From the NCBI GenBank assembly GCA_035391225.1, contig DAOPKN010000019.1:1-41321 (forward strand): a DNA stretch of 41,321 bases, given 5' to 3'. The translations under genes and the position numbers were made by a program. The notes beneath the pieces are model-generated. The model worked only from the letters and a program-made list of their open reading frames with translations, did not search any database and had not been told where the DNA came from. Shown piece after piece: positions 1 to 8,554 of the stretch; the stretch's first letter is position 1, and each line of letters starts with the position of its first letter. The DNA is from DAOPKN01 sp035391225 (GTDB lineage: Bacteria > Thermotogota > Thermotogae > MWEM01).

Positions 1-602
1 ACGTGTTGGGTTCGATTCCCTTCAGTTACTGGATCCCGTTGAAGTTCGCGGGGGTGGACGTGCGAAAGGAGGGTTCCGGAAACGTGGGGGCTTCCAACGT
101 GGTGTATGCCACGTCGATGAAACTGGGCCTTTTGTGTTTCCTGCTGGACCTGGGAAAGGGTTTCGCGGTGGGGCTTGTTACGTTGTTGCTGTTTTGGAGC
201 CACCCGTTGTTCTTTTTACCTGCTTTTGCCGTGGTGCTGGGGCACGACTTCAGCTTGTTCTTGCGGGGAAAAGCGGGAAAGGGGGTTGCCACCTCTTTGG
301 GCGTGTTGTTGGGCTTCCAGCCCCTGTTGGGATTGCTGATGATCGGTTGTGCTGTGTTGCTCGGTGTTTCCACCAAGTACATGTCCGTTGCCACTCTGGG
401 TGGGTTTACGATTACCTCCATGGCTTCGTTGCTGTTTTTTCCCCTTCGTTTTTTCTGGCTGGTGGGGGGGCTAACCGCGCTGATGCTTTTCACGCACCGG
501 GATAACTTCGTGCGGTTGGTGCAGGGCAAGGAGTTCAAGATCACGGATCGGGCGGAAAAACCCCAAAACAGCCGCGCTGGGGTGCGGCGTACCCAGAAAT
601 GA
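1..602 (+). CDS. plsY: Glycerol-3-phosphate acyltransferase PlsY, 5' end cut by window edge
   Basis: This is an integral membrane acyltransferase that moves the acyl group from acyl-phosphate to glycerol-3-phosphate, giving lysophosphatidic acid, the first step of bacterial phospholipid synthesis. The visible product (about 199 aa) begins inside the family's first motif (LGSIPFSYWI), so roughly 10-15 N-terminal residues are missing and the GTG at base 3 is not a real start. The conserved GSGNVGASN loop lies at visible residues 24-32. The second motif, GHDFSLFLRGKAGKGVATS, matches the family's GHxFPxFxxFKGGKGVAT. Several hydrophobic segments follow, as expected for a multi-pass protein. The tail after about residue 175 is polar and basic. 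The next gene starts about 30 bases downstream on the same strand. Identity is secure from the two motifs; only the N-terminus is unknown. Confidence 0.95.
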   Translation, partial: VLGSIPFSYWIPLKFAGVDVRKEGSGNVGASNVVYATSMKLGLLCFLLDLGKGFAVGLVTLLLFWSHPLFFLPAFAVVLGHDFSLFLRGKAGKGVATSLGVLLGFQPLLGLLMIGCAVLLGVSTKYMSVATLGGFTITSMASLLFFPLRFFWLVGGLTALMLFTHRDNFVRLVQGKEFKITDRAEKPQNSRAGVRRTQK

Positions 603-633
603 CAATGGTGATAACTTCCTGGAGGTGCTTTTC

Positions 634-3600
634 ATGGCGGGTCGGTTCATAGGGTTCATTGTTTTTGTTTTCCTTCTTTTTTCCATTACCGCGGTGGTTT
701 TCGCGGTTCCCAATGCGCTGTTGGTGGTCCGAGATGTGCCGGGGAATTCCGGGGAAACGCGGCTGGAACTTTTCTACCCCGACCAGGGTCTTTCCATCCC
801 CCTGACGGAGGGCTTTTTCCAAATCTCTTTTCCCGTGGTTTGCGAAGCTACAGGGTTGATAGGGTTCACGCACCACGACCAGTCCATGAAGGCCTCGGTT
901 TGGGTTTTCGACCCGGGAGCCACGCAACCCCGCAAAGCAGTGGACAACGCTATCTTGGAGGATATTTCTCCCGATGGCAAAACACTGCTGGTTTCGAGTG
1001 CTTCTTCTTCCCCTTCGTTGTACCTGGTTGAGCTGCAAACAAGGCACGTACAGCAGATCAGCGAAAACCTCCTGGTCACCTCCGCTTCCTTCTCCCCAAC
1101 GGGGGACAAGGTTGCCTTTGCGGCCATGGGTTCAGGGGGGATGCTGGACCTGTACCTTTTGCCATTGCCAGGTGGAGAGCCCGTTCGCCTGACGCAAAGT
1201 GCCCAGGTCAACGAGTATTATCCTTCCTTCAGTTCCGATGGCAAGTACTTGATGTTCATGACCGACCGCACGGGAAGCTGGGGAGTGGATTACTTCAACA
1301 TGGAGAGCATGGACCGCTTCCAGGCCAACTTGTGGGGGATGTTTCCTTCGCTGAGCGCGGATGATTCTTGGACCGCGCTGGAGGATGGAAGCAACATCGC
1401 GGTGAGTTTGACAAACGGGAACGATCGGAGCGTCTTGACCGCGGGCAAGAACCCTGCCTGGATCTCCACGTCCAACGCCAGCCGGTTCCGCTCCTCGGCA
1501 AGCACTCCCCCCGTGCAACCTCCTGTTTCTTCTCCGGGTACGACAACGGGTGCCCTTCTCGCCTCCATGCGCGTGGGGCCAGAAGGCGGGGAGGTCGAAG
1601 CCCGAGGTAAGATTCGCGTGGTCGTTCCCGCAGGCACGGTGGAAACGACCGGGGAGCTGCAAGTGCACCAGGTTTCGGTGCCTGCTCTCCCGGGCAGCTT
1701 GTTCGAGCTGGACTGGCAGAATGCACCCGGGCTTTTTTCCAAGATGGTGACGATAGAGGTTCCTGTTCCCGCTTCCATGGACCCCGAAAGCGTCGTGGCG
1801 GTGGAGGAGCTTGCGGAAAACACCTGGTTGGTGGTTCCATCGCAGTACGATTCGCGCACGAACACGGTTTCGTTCCAAACTGCCCACTTTTCCAAGAAGG
1901 GCATTGTAAGCGAGATTGCCCCCAGCCATATCCGCAAGATCTTCAGCGGCGCGGTGGGGGCTTTTGCCACGGCGGGGGCCATCATCTTCCTCACCGGTTC
2001 CACCGCGATTACCGTTCCCGTACTGGGAACCGTGGCGGCCGGGGCACTTCTCTTCGGGGGTACCGAAATTGCCAATCCCCTCCTGGACCGGGCATACGAG
2101 CTTGCCCACGGGTTGAACCGCACCGTTGCGGTGGGGGATGGCGTGTTCGTTTCGTGGGTGGATGACCCGAAAAACGCCTCGCACCTTGCCGGGGACAGGT
2201 ACTTCGTGTGCGTGGAGAAATCAACGCGCAAGATCATGCTTTTCATGGACGATCCCAAGATTACCTCCGAGCAGCGCGCGGCCGCGATGACATCGTTGTT
2301 CCCCGGTTCCAGGTACGAGTTGCTGCATATTCCCAAAGTCGTTCTGCAACTTGGTGCAGAGATGACCTGGGTCAAGAATTTTTACAGTGAGAAAGGCTAT
2401 TCCCTGCCCCCCACCACGGATATCTGGATTTACAAGATGAACACTTCCGGCGGATGGAACGGGACCCGCCTGGAGATCGACCTGGAGTACTTCGCGGATG
2501 ATAGCGAGTCGACGAAAGCCAGTCGCATGGTTACCCTTGCCCACGAGTACTGGCATAGCGTGTTCCAACACGGGGAATTTTCCCCGGAGTTCAAGTGGTT
2601 GGACGAGTGCATGGCCACAACGTTCGAGAGCCAGGTCTTGCCGGAAGCGAAGAAGTGGTACGACCAAACCATCATTCCCAAGTACGAGCATTTCTACGAC
2701 ATGTACCCCGCGGACAAATTCGCCATTAGCCTTCGAACGGGCTTCGTGATGGATGGTACCTCGGGAACGGATGCGGATCGCATCAAAAGGGGATACCAGC
2801 TTTGGCCGTGGGGGAAATTTATCCTGGATGGCCAGGACAACGACGCGGTGCGCCAGCTGCTGACCAACTCCATGGACGAAGCCTACCTTTCCGCCCTCTT
2901 TGGCCAGTTTTCCCGTAGTCTTTTGATCCAGGAGCTGGAAATTCCTGCGGACATGGAAGAGAGCGTGGAACTGGATGGCAAGATGGTGAACTACTTCACC
3001 AAGTCGGGATGGCCCGCGCTAACGGTTCCCGGGCTTACCGCAGCTTCCATCCTCGTTCCGGGGAATTCTGCCGCACACTTTTCGAGTGGGGTGTACCACA
3101 AACCCGTTCCCCTTTCCATGTTGTTGATGACCTTCAAGTCCCCGAAAACTTCCACCCCCTCCCCGCTTGTAATTCGCAGGTCCACCCCCGATCCGCGCGA
3201 AACATTCTTAGCGCTGCACCCGGATCGCAAGGACCCCGCAACCGGGCGACGTGCCCTGGCGGACACGGAGTCGGGCGATGGAGTGCTGGTGCTGCCAAAA
3301 GACTGGGGCCCGTTGCGCCAAGGTTCGCAGGTACAGTTCCCCCTGGCGTTGATAAACGCAGCGGTTGAGGAAAACTGGTCGGAGTACTTGGGGTACGGGG
3401 AGAACCCCATTTATGCCTACTACTTGCTGCCGCCACGTGATCTGTCGGTGAAAAGCTCCGGGGAAGGGTTCCTGTTGCAGTGGAATGAGCCTTCCCTCGG
3501 GGAGGGGCTTGACGGGGCCCGTTGCCTGAAGGCGTACCACGTTTTCTTCCAGAAATCCGGGCAAAAAGCTGTGTTTCATACCACCGTGGGCATCGACAAG

Positions 3601-4329
3601 TTGCAGCTTTCGCTCACCGCCTTGCAGACCCGCGGGTACGATCGCGTGGGTGTGGCGTGCGAGGATAAGGTGGCGAAGGATGGTGCGGGCAATGGCCTGC
3701 TTTCGGAGATCGCCTGGGTGGATCTGGCCTCGGGTCAGGGGGCTTGGGTGAAGAGGGGAGAAAGTTTCGCGTATGGCTTTGGCGAGGGGTTCACGAACAA
3801 CCAGAGCGGTGGAGGTGCGAGCGCGCAGTATTCGGACGATTGCTACGATTACAGCGTGCAAATGGGAAGTACCAGCGCGCGTACCTCGCTTTTGCTCACC
3901 GCAAAAGGCTGGAACTGCCCGAGCTGGACCAACAAGGGTGAGCTGGCGAGCTTCAGCCATTCTTGGAGCCAGTTGCCAGACCGACTTGTTCCTGGCCAAT
4001 CACTGAACATCACGGTGTCGGTGAGTGACGCGGGCTGCGAGGGCAAGTATGCTCCCCTGCTGTACGGAAGCACGGAGTTCCGCGCGGATGGGATGGATGC
4101 GGTGGAAGTGGAAGCCGGAGGGATGATGGGTAGTTCCACGATTTCCGCGAGCTGGGAGGCCAGCAAGCAGAAGACGTTCCAATGGAAAGTCCCCGAACCG
4201 GACGCGATCAGCCTTCACAGTCCTTCCCAGTACCCCTTGCGCGTGAGTGTCACGGTGAAAGCCAGGGGAAGCAATGCTTCCACGGGGTATTACACCTGCG
4301 AGTACGTGTATTCCCCCACCGGCAAGTAA
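634..4329 (+). CDS. Large secreted protein: PD40/TolB-like propeller, HExxH metallopeptidase and C-terminal three-Cys domain
   Basis: The ATG at 634 is preferred because GGAGG at 621-625 lies 8 bases upstream; a GTG at 625 is inside that site. The product is 1231 aa. Residues 1-24 form a signal peptide (MAGRFIGFIVFVFLLFSITA), so it is exported. Residues about 30-290 resemble PD40/TolB-type beta-propeller repeats (SPDGKTLL, SPTGDKVAF, SSDGKYLMFMTDRTG). Residues about 305-430 contain a ZU5-like stretch (GPEGGEVEARG, VVVPAGTVE). A zinc-peptidase motif HEYWH is at residues 637-641, with WLDE at 655-658 supplying a likely third ligand, E658, in gluzincin style. Around residue 950 is a fibronectin-III-like segment. 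The last about 165 residues form a domain with C1070, C1095 and C1135, shared with the next gene. The substrate is unknown. It may be a cell-surface or secreted protease. Confidence 0.8.
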   Translation: MAGRFIGFIVFVFLLFSITAVVFAVPNALLVVRDVPGNSGETRLELFYPDQGLSIPLTEGFFQISFPVVCEATGLIGFTHHDQSMKASVWVFDPGATQPRKAVDNAILEDISPDGKTLLVSSASSSPSLYLVELQTRHVQQISENLLVTSASFSPTGDKVAFAAMGSGGMLDLYLLPLPGGEPVRLTQSAQVNEYYPSFSSDGKYLMFMTDRTGSWGVDYFNMESMDRFQANLWGMFPSLSADDSWTALEDGSNIAVSLTNGNDRSVLTAGKNPAWISTSNASRFRSSASTPPVQPPVSSPGTTTGALLASMRVGPEGGEVEARGKIRVVVPAGTVETTGELQVHQVSVPALPGSLFELDWQNAPGLFSKMVTIEVPVPASMDPESVVAVEELAENTWLVVPSQYDSRTNTVSFQTAHFSKKGIVSEIAPSHIRKIFSGAVGAFATAGAIIFLTGSTAITVPVLGTVAAGALLFGGTEIANPLLDRAYELAHGLNRTVAVGDGVFVSWVDDPKNASHLAGDRYFVCVEKSTRKIMLFMDDPKITSEQRAAAMTSLFPGSRYELLHIPKVVLQLGAEMTWVKNFYSEKGYSLPPTTDIWIYKMNTSGGWNGTRLEIDLEYFADDSESTKASRMVTLAHEYWHSVFQHGEFSPEFKWLDECMATTFESQVLPEAKKWYDQTIIPKYEHFYDMYPADKFAISLRTGFVMDGTSGTDADRIKRGYQLWPWGKFILDGQDNDAVRQLLTNSMDEAYLSALFGQFSRSLLIQELEIPADMEESVELDGKMVNYFTKSGWPALTVPGLTAASILVPGNSAAHFSSGVYHKPVPLSMLLMTFKSPKTSTPSPLVIRRSTPDPRETFLALHPDRKDPATGRRALADTESGDGVLVLPKDWGPLRQGSQVQFPLALINAAVEENWSEYLGYGENPIYAYYLLPPRDLSVKSSGEGFLLQWNEPSLGEGLDGARCLKAYHVFFQKSGQKAVFHTTVGIDKLQLSLTALQTRGYDRVGVACEDKVAKDGAGNGLLSEIAWVDLASGQGAWVKRGESFAYGFGEGFTNNQSGGGASAQYSDDCYDYSVQMGSTSARTSLLLTAKGWNCPSWTNKGELASFSHSWSQLPDRLVPGQSLNITVSVSDAGCEGKYAPLLYGSTEFRADGMDAVEVEAGGMMGSSTISASWEASKQKTFQWKVPEPDAISLHSPSQYPLRVSVTVKARGSNASTGYYTCEYVYSPTGK

Positions 4330-4356
4330 CGCATGGAAAACCAAGGAGGTGATACC

Positions 4357-5844
4357 ATGCAGCATTTCCCGGCTCTTCGGGCAGGGTGGATCTTGGTAGT
4401 ATTATGCGCATTCGTCGCGCTTGCGTGGGCGGATTCGGTTCCCTTGCTCTACGTCAACGAGTTGTTGGACCAAAGCCGACTGGAAATCTTTTTCCCAGAT
4501 ACCAACACCATCGTACCGATCACCGAGGGTTTCTCGCACATCTCTTTCCCCGTGGTGTGCCAGGAAACTGGGTTGATCGGCTTTACCCATCACGCTCCAT
4601 CCGGAGAGGTGGAGGTGTACCTCATTCAACCGGATAGTGTGGAACCAAAAAAGGCTCTGGACAAGGCCATTTTACAGGATATTTCCCGTGACGGTCGCTA
4701 CTTCCTGGTCACCGGGGATTCTTCGAGGCCATCGCTGTACCGGGTGGATATGCAGCAGGGCAAGGTGATCCCGCTCGTGCAAGAGAAGGGGGTTACTTCC
4801 GCGTGCTTTTCTCCGGATGGCCAGATGATCGTTTTCTCCGTGCTGGAAGCTTCCGGCAAACAGGACTTGTACCGTTACTCTCCCGGACCGGATGTGCTGG
4901 AACGTTTGACCCAGACGGACAGCTGGGATGAGTTCTTCCCCTTTTACACGCTGGATGGCAAAACGCTGCTGTTCATGACGGACCGCACGGGGCAGTGGGG
5001 TGTTGACTTTTTCAAGCTGGACACCGCCAAACGCTACCAATCGCGCATGTGGGGTATGTTTCCACGCCTCTCGCCCGACAATGCCCTTGTGGCGTTGGAG
5101 GAGGACGGTTCGATCGTGGTGAGTGACACGGATGGAGAAAACCAGTGGGAACCCATTCGCGGAAGCAATCCGGCCTGGATCCCTTCGAAAGCGGCGGCGC
5201 GCTTCTTGCAAAAAGAAGGGGAGTCAGATTCTCCGACCAATTGCTGGGTGTGGACGGGGGAAAGCTACTCCACGCTTTTGGGGGATTTCCTCGACCCGGT
5301 CAAAGGGACTGCTCCTTCTGCAAGTTTTTCCGATGGGTGTTTCGTGTACGCCGTGGAACTGGGTTCAAACAATGCGCGAACGGATGTGTCGTTCGACCCC
5401 AGTGGGGGCGATTGCCCTGACTACGTCCAATCGTCGGGGGTGGCGCGTTTCGTGTACTCCTGGGATACGCTGCCGCGTGTTCTGGTACCCGGGGAAACGC
5501 TGGAGGTTTTCGTTTCCATGAAGGATGATGGTTGCAGCGCTCGGGCGGGCTCGCGGTTCCTCTGCAACCTGGAATTTGCCGTTTCCCTGCAAGACCGCCA
5601 GCAGGGTGGCTACTCGGATGAAGAATGGTTCAGCTTCGAGGCTGGGGGATTCTTGGGGACTTCCTCTTGGAAAGCAGAGCTTGCCGAGACGGTGGTGTTC
5701 ACGGTTCCGTACCCCGATGGCCCCACTCGCCTAACCCCGGAACGCTACCCCTTGCTCTTGCGGGTGGACGTGCGCACCAACCTTGGGTCCGGCACACTGG
5801 GAAGCGTGGTGAACTTCTACGAGTTCGTCCCGGAGGAGGAGTAG
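4357..5844 (+). CDS. Secreted PD40 propeller protein with three-Cys C-terminal domain, paralogue of the preceding gene
   Basis: The start is ATG 4357 because AAGGAGGTGAT at 4343-4353 sits just upstream; an in-frame ATG at 4333 has no ribosome site. The product is 495 aa with a signal peptide (MQHFPALRAGWILVVLCAFV, then ALAWA). The N-terminal half matches the upstream protein almost motif for motif (ISFPVVCQETGLIGFTHH, MTDRTGQWGVDFF, LSPDNALVALEEDGS), so it is another PD40-type propeller. After a short linker comes the C-terminal domain with C328, C353 and C393, at the same 25 and 40 residue spacings as in the upstream paralogue. It lacks the ZU5-like, metallopeptidase and FnIII parts. This indicates tandem duplication with loss or gain of the middle. 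It lies 27 bases after its paralogue and is probably co-transcribed. The function is unknown; a ligand-binding partner is possible. Confidence 0.75.
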   Translation: MQHFPALRAGWILVVLCAFVALAWADSVPLLYVNELLDQSRLEIFFPDTNTIVPITEGFSHISFPVVCQETGLIGFTHHAPSGEVEVYLIQPDSVEPKKALDKAILQDISRDGRYFLVTGDSSRPSLYRVDMQQGKVIPLVQEKGVTSACFSPDGQMIVFSVLEASGKQDLYRYSPGPDVLERLTQTDSWDEFFPFYTLDGKTLLFMTDRTGQWGVDFFKLDTAKRYQSRMWGMFPRLSPDNALVALEEDGSIVVSDTDGENQWEPIRGSNPAWIPSKAAARFLQKEGESDSPTNCWVWTGESYSTLLGDFLDPVKGTAPSASFSDGCFVYAVELGSNNARTDVSFDPSGGDCPDYVQSSGVARFVYSWDTLPRVLVPGETLEVFVSMKDDGCSARAGSRFLCNLEFAVSLQDRQQGGYSDEEWFSFEAGGFLGTSSWKAELAETVVFTVPYPDGPTRLTPERYPLLLRVDVRTNLGSGTLGSVVNFYEFVPEEE

Positions 5845-5944
5845 AGACCTACCCAGGATGACCAAGGTGCCCCCTCGCGCTGGCTACGGTTTTCCCCGTT
5901 GGGGAATCCCGGAGATATGCATTTGACGTAATGGAGGGAGAGGT

Positions 5945-8554
5945 ATGAACGAAAAGAAGCTGGAAACGGGGTGGAACCTCGTGGTCCATCCCTTTGAAGT
6001 GGCGGGGGAGGTTTTGACAGCCGCACCTGGCACCGAACAAAGCAAGCCCTGGCCCTACCACCAAGTTCCCGTGGATATTCCGGGGACAGTGGTGGGGGGG
6101 CTTGCGCAGAACGGCCTTGTGGAGGATCCCTATTTTGACCAGAACATGGCCCGGATGAAAGGATTCAAGGATGCACGTCGGGGGGTGTATTCCAACCTGC
6201 CAAAGCCCATCGATAGCCCCTATCGCAAATCCTGGTGGTTTTCGCGCGCACTGTTCCTTGCGGAAAAAACCCCCGAAAAGCACTTCTGGTTGCAATTCCA
6301 CGGCATCATGGATCGGGCAAACGTGTGGCTCAATGGCAAGCGCATTGCGGGAGAAAACGTTCTGCGGGGCGCCTACCGGCGGTACGAGATAGAGGTAACA
6401 GCTGCTTTGCGCGAGGGAGAAAACCGACTGGGAGTGGAGGTTTTTTCGCCCGGGGTAGACGATTTCGCGGTCACGTTCATCGACTGGAACCCCGTTCCGC
6501 CGGATGATTGCATGGGAATCTGGCAACCCGTTGTTTTGGCCGAATCGGGCCAGGTTCGCATGCGCCATCCGTTCGTGCGAACCCTCCTGGACGATGCTTG
6601 CACCAGCGCACAAATCTTGATGGAAGTGGAATTGGAGAATTCCGCGCGCGAGGGGGTGCAAGTGGCGTTGAAAGGAGAGATTTCCCCCCTTTCTAGTCCC
6701 GGTGCGGGCGTTTCTTTTTCCTTCCCCGTGGATCTGGGTGCTGGAGAGAAGCGATTCGTGCGGATCGGCCCGGACCAATTCCCGGAGCTTCGCCTGGAAA
6801 ACCCCAAACTGTGGTGGCCCTACGATTGGGGGAACCCCGAGCTTTACGAGCTTTCGGTGGATCTTCTGCAAGATGGAAAACGCTGCGACCATCTTTGCCG
6901 GCCCTTTGGCATACGCCAGGTTTCTTCTTTCCTAAACGACGAGGGTTCCCTGGTGCTTCGTGTGAACGGGAAGGAGCTGCTTGTTCGTGGAGCAGCCTGG
7001 ACCCCCGACCTATTGCTGCGCCATGATCCGTTGCAAGACGAGATCGACGTGCAGATGGCCAAGAACATGCATTTCAACGCTATCCGCATGGAAGGAAAGT
7101 TGGGGTCCGATACCATTTGGGAGATATGCGACCGCGAAGGGATGCTCGTTCTCGCTGGTTGGGATTGCTGCGGGTTTTGGGAGAAGTGGAACGATTGGAA
7201 ACCCGGTGACCTCGAAATCGCCTCCCAATCCCTTCGGAGCCAGCTGCTGCGCCTTCGCAGCCATCCATCCCTGGCTTTGTGGTTCTACGGCAGCGATTTT
7301 CCGCCCCCCGCGCGGGTGGAAAGGGAGTACCTGCGCGTGCTCGACGAAGTTGCCCCTGGGCTTGTGCGGGTTTCTTCCGCGGCACACAAGGCCGCAGAAC
7401 TCACCGGCATGCCCGGGGTGAAGATGACCGGGCCCTACAGCTACGTGCCGCCCAACTACTGGTACGACCCGCAAATGGAGGGGCACGCGAGCGGTTTCAA
7501 CACCGAAACGGGCCCGGACGTTTGCCTTCCCGTGCTGGAATCGGTGAAAAAGATGCTACAGCCCCATTCCGCGCGAGTGGGAAGCGTAGCCTGGGATTTC
7601 CATGCGGGGCTCAACGATTTTGCCAACACCCACCAGGTGGAGAAGGCCATCGAAGAGCGTTACGGCGCTCCCCAGGGATTGGAAGATACGCTGATGAGCT
7701 CCCACTTGCTGGGATACGAGTGCTGGCGCGCGATGTACGAGGCGCACCTGCGGAACTGGCCCAAGGCAACCGGGGTGATCGGCTGGATGATGAACAGCTC
7801 CTGGCCCTCGCTGATCTGGCAGCTGTACGACGTGTACAACATGCCGAACGGGGCGTTTTTCGGTTCCCAGAAAGGGTGCACACCCGTTCACGCCTTTTTT
7901 GCCTACGACGATACCGGCATATACCTTTCCAATACAACGCGCAAACCGGCAAGGGATTTGCATTTGCGCCTGCGGTTTTTCGCGCCGAGCGGGGAGAAGA
8001 AATGGGACCTGAACATGGAGCAACTGGCCGTGGCGGAATTCGGGGTGCTGGCCGTTTCCTCGCTACCAGAATCGTTGCGCAACCAAAAAGGCTTCTTGTT
8101 CCTTGATCTTTCCTCCAAGGGGCAATTGCTGGACCGCAACGTGTACTGGTTGTCCTTTCCCCAAGATTCTTTCGCCGATTTCGATCCCAAGGAATGGTAC
8201 CACCGTCCCGTGAAAAAACCCGCGGACCTCAGGTGGTTGCGTACCCTTCCACCTGCCGCGATCAAGGGGGTTTCTTCGTTGGAAACCAAGGGTTCCGATG
8301 CTGTTTTGAAGGCAACGCTGCACAACGACTCGGAGAACATCGCCTTTTTCCTTCTGGCGCAACTGCAACTCGGTGATGGTTCTCCCGTTGCACCGGTTTT
8401 CTGGCAAAACAACGGGTTGAGCGTGTTACCGGGCGAGAAAATGCCCCTGCACGCTTGCATCCCCGGCCGTTTCCTGGAAGAATGCGGCAAGCAGCCCTTG
8501 TTCTTGCAGGTTCGCGGATGGAACGCAACGACTCGCCTTCCACTCGGGCCATGA
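5945..8554 (+). CDS. GH2 exo-beta-D-glucosaminidase-like glycoside hydrolase
   Basis: The 869-aa protein has GH2 architecture: a jelly-roll sugar-binding domain (residues about 1-190, with FHGIMDRANVWLNGK), an Ig-like domain, a TIM barrel (about 300-590) and C-terminal beta domains. Most GH2 enzymes have an Asn-Glu acid/base pair. Here the position reads YGSDFPPP, with S450-D451, and the nucleophile region reads FNTETGP, with E521. The Ser-Asp pair and the 70-residue gap to the Glu match the exo-beta-D-glucosaminidase group (CsxA: D469 and E541), which removes GlcN from the non-reducing end of chitosan oligomers. There is no signal peptide, so it is probably cytoplasmic and acts on imported oligomers. 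GGAGGGAGAGG precedes the ATG. Its stop overlaps the next start (ATGA). A mannosidase-like specificity is the alternative, less favoured because of the Ser-Asp pair. Confidence 0.85.
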   Translation: MNEKKLETGWNLVVHPFEVAGEVLTAAPGTEQSKPWPYHQVPVDIPGTVVGGLAQNGLVEDPYFDQNMARMKGFKDARRGVYSNLPKPIDSPYRKSWWFSRALFLAEKTPEKHFWLQFHGIMDRANVWLNGKRIAGENVLRGAYRRYEIEVTAALREGENRLGVEVFSPGVDDFAVTFIDWNPVPPDDCMGIWQPVVLAESGQVRMRHPFVRTLLDDACTSAQILMEVELENSAREGVQVALKGEISPLSSPGAGVSFSFPVDLGAGEKRFVRIGPDQFPELRLENPKLWWPYDWGNPELYELSVDLLQDGKRCDHLCRPFGIRQVSSFLNDEGSLVLRVNGKELLVRGAAWTPDLLLRHDPLQDEIDVQMAKNMHFNAIRMEGKLGSDTIWEICDREGMLVLAGWDCCGFWEKWNDWKPGDLEIASQSLRSQLLRLRSHPSLALWFYGSDFPPPARVEREYLRVLDEVAPGLVRVSSAAHKAAELTGMPGVKMTGPYSYVPPNYWYDPQMEGHASGFNTETGPDVCLPVLESVKKMLQPHSARVGSVAWDFHAGLNDFANTHQVEKAIEERYGAPQGLEDTLMSSHLLGYECWRAMYEAHLRNWPKATGVIGWMMNSSWPSLIWQLYDVYNMPNGAFFGSQKGCTPVHAFFAYDDTGIYLSNTTRKPARDLHLRLRFFAPSGEKKWDLNMEQLAVAEFGVLAVSSLPESLRNQKGFLFLDLSSKGQLLDRNVYWLSFPQDSFADFDPKEWYHRPVKKPADLRWLRTLPPAAIKGVSSLETKGSDAVLKATLHNDSENIAFFLLAQLQLGDGSPVAPVFWQNNGLSVLPGEKMPLHACIPGRFLEECGKQPLFLQVRGWNATTRLPLGP

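Noticed and set aside
1132..2375. Long minus-strand open frames under the propeller-peptidase gene
   Set aside because: They have no recognisable domains, their composition is rich in Arg, Pro and His as in shadow frames, and the plus strand encodes a coherent secreted protein.
5884..5910. TTCCCC-GTT-GGGGAA hairpin before the GH2 gene as a terminator or riboswitch
   Set aside because: The stem is only 6 bp and has no T-run downstream on either strand, and no known riboswitch core was seen in the 100-base gap. It may be a chance element.
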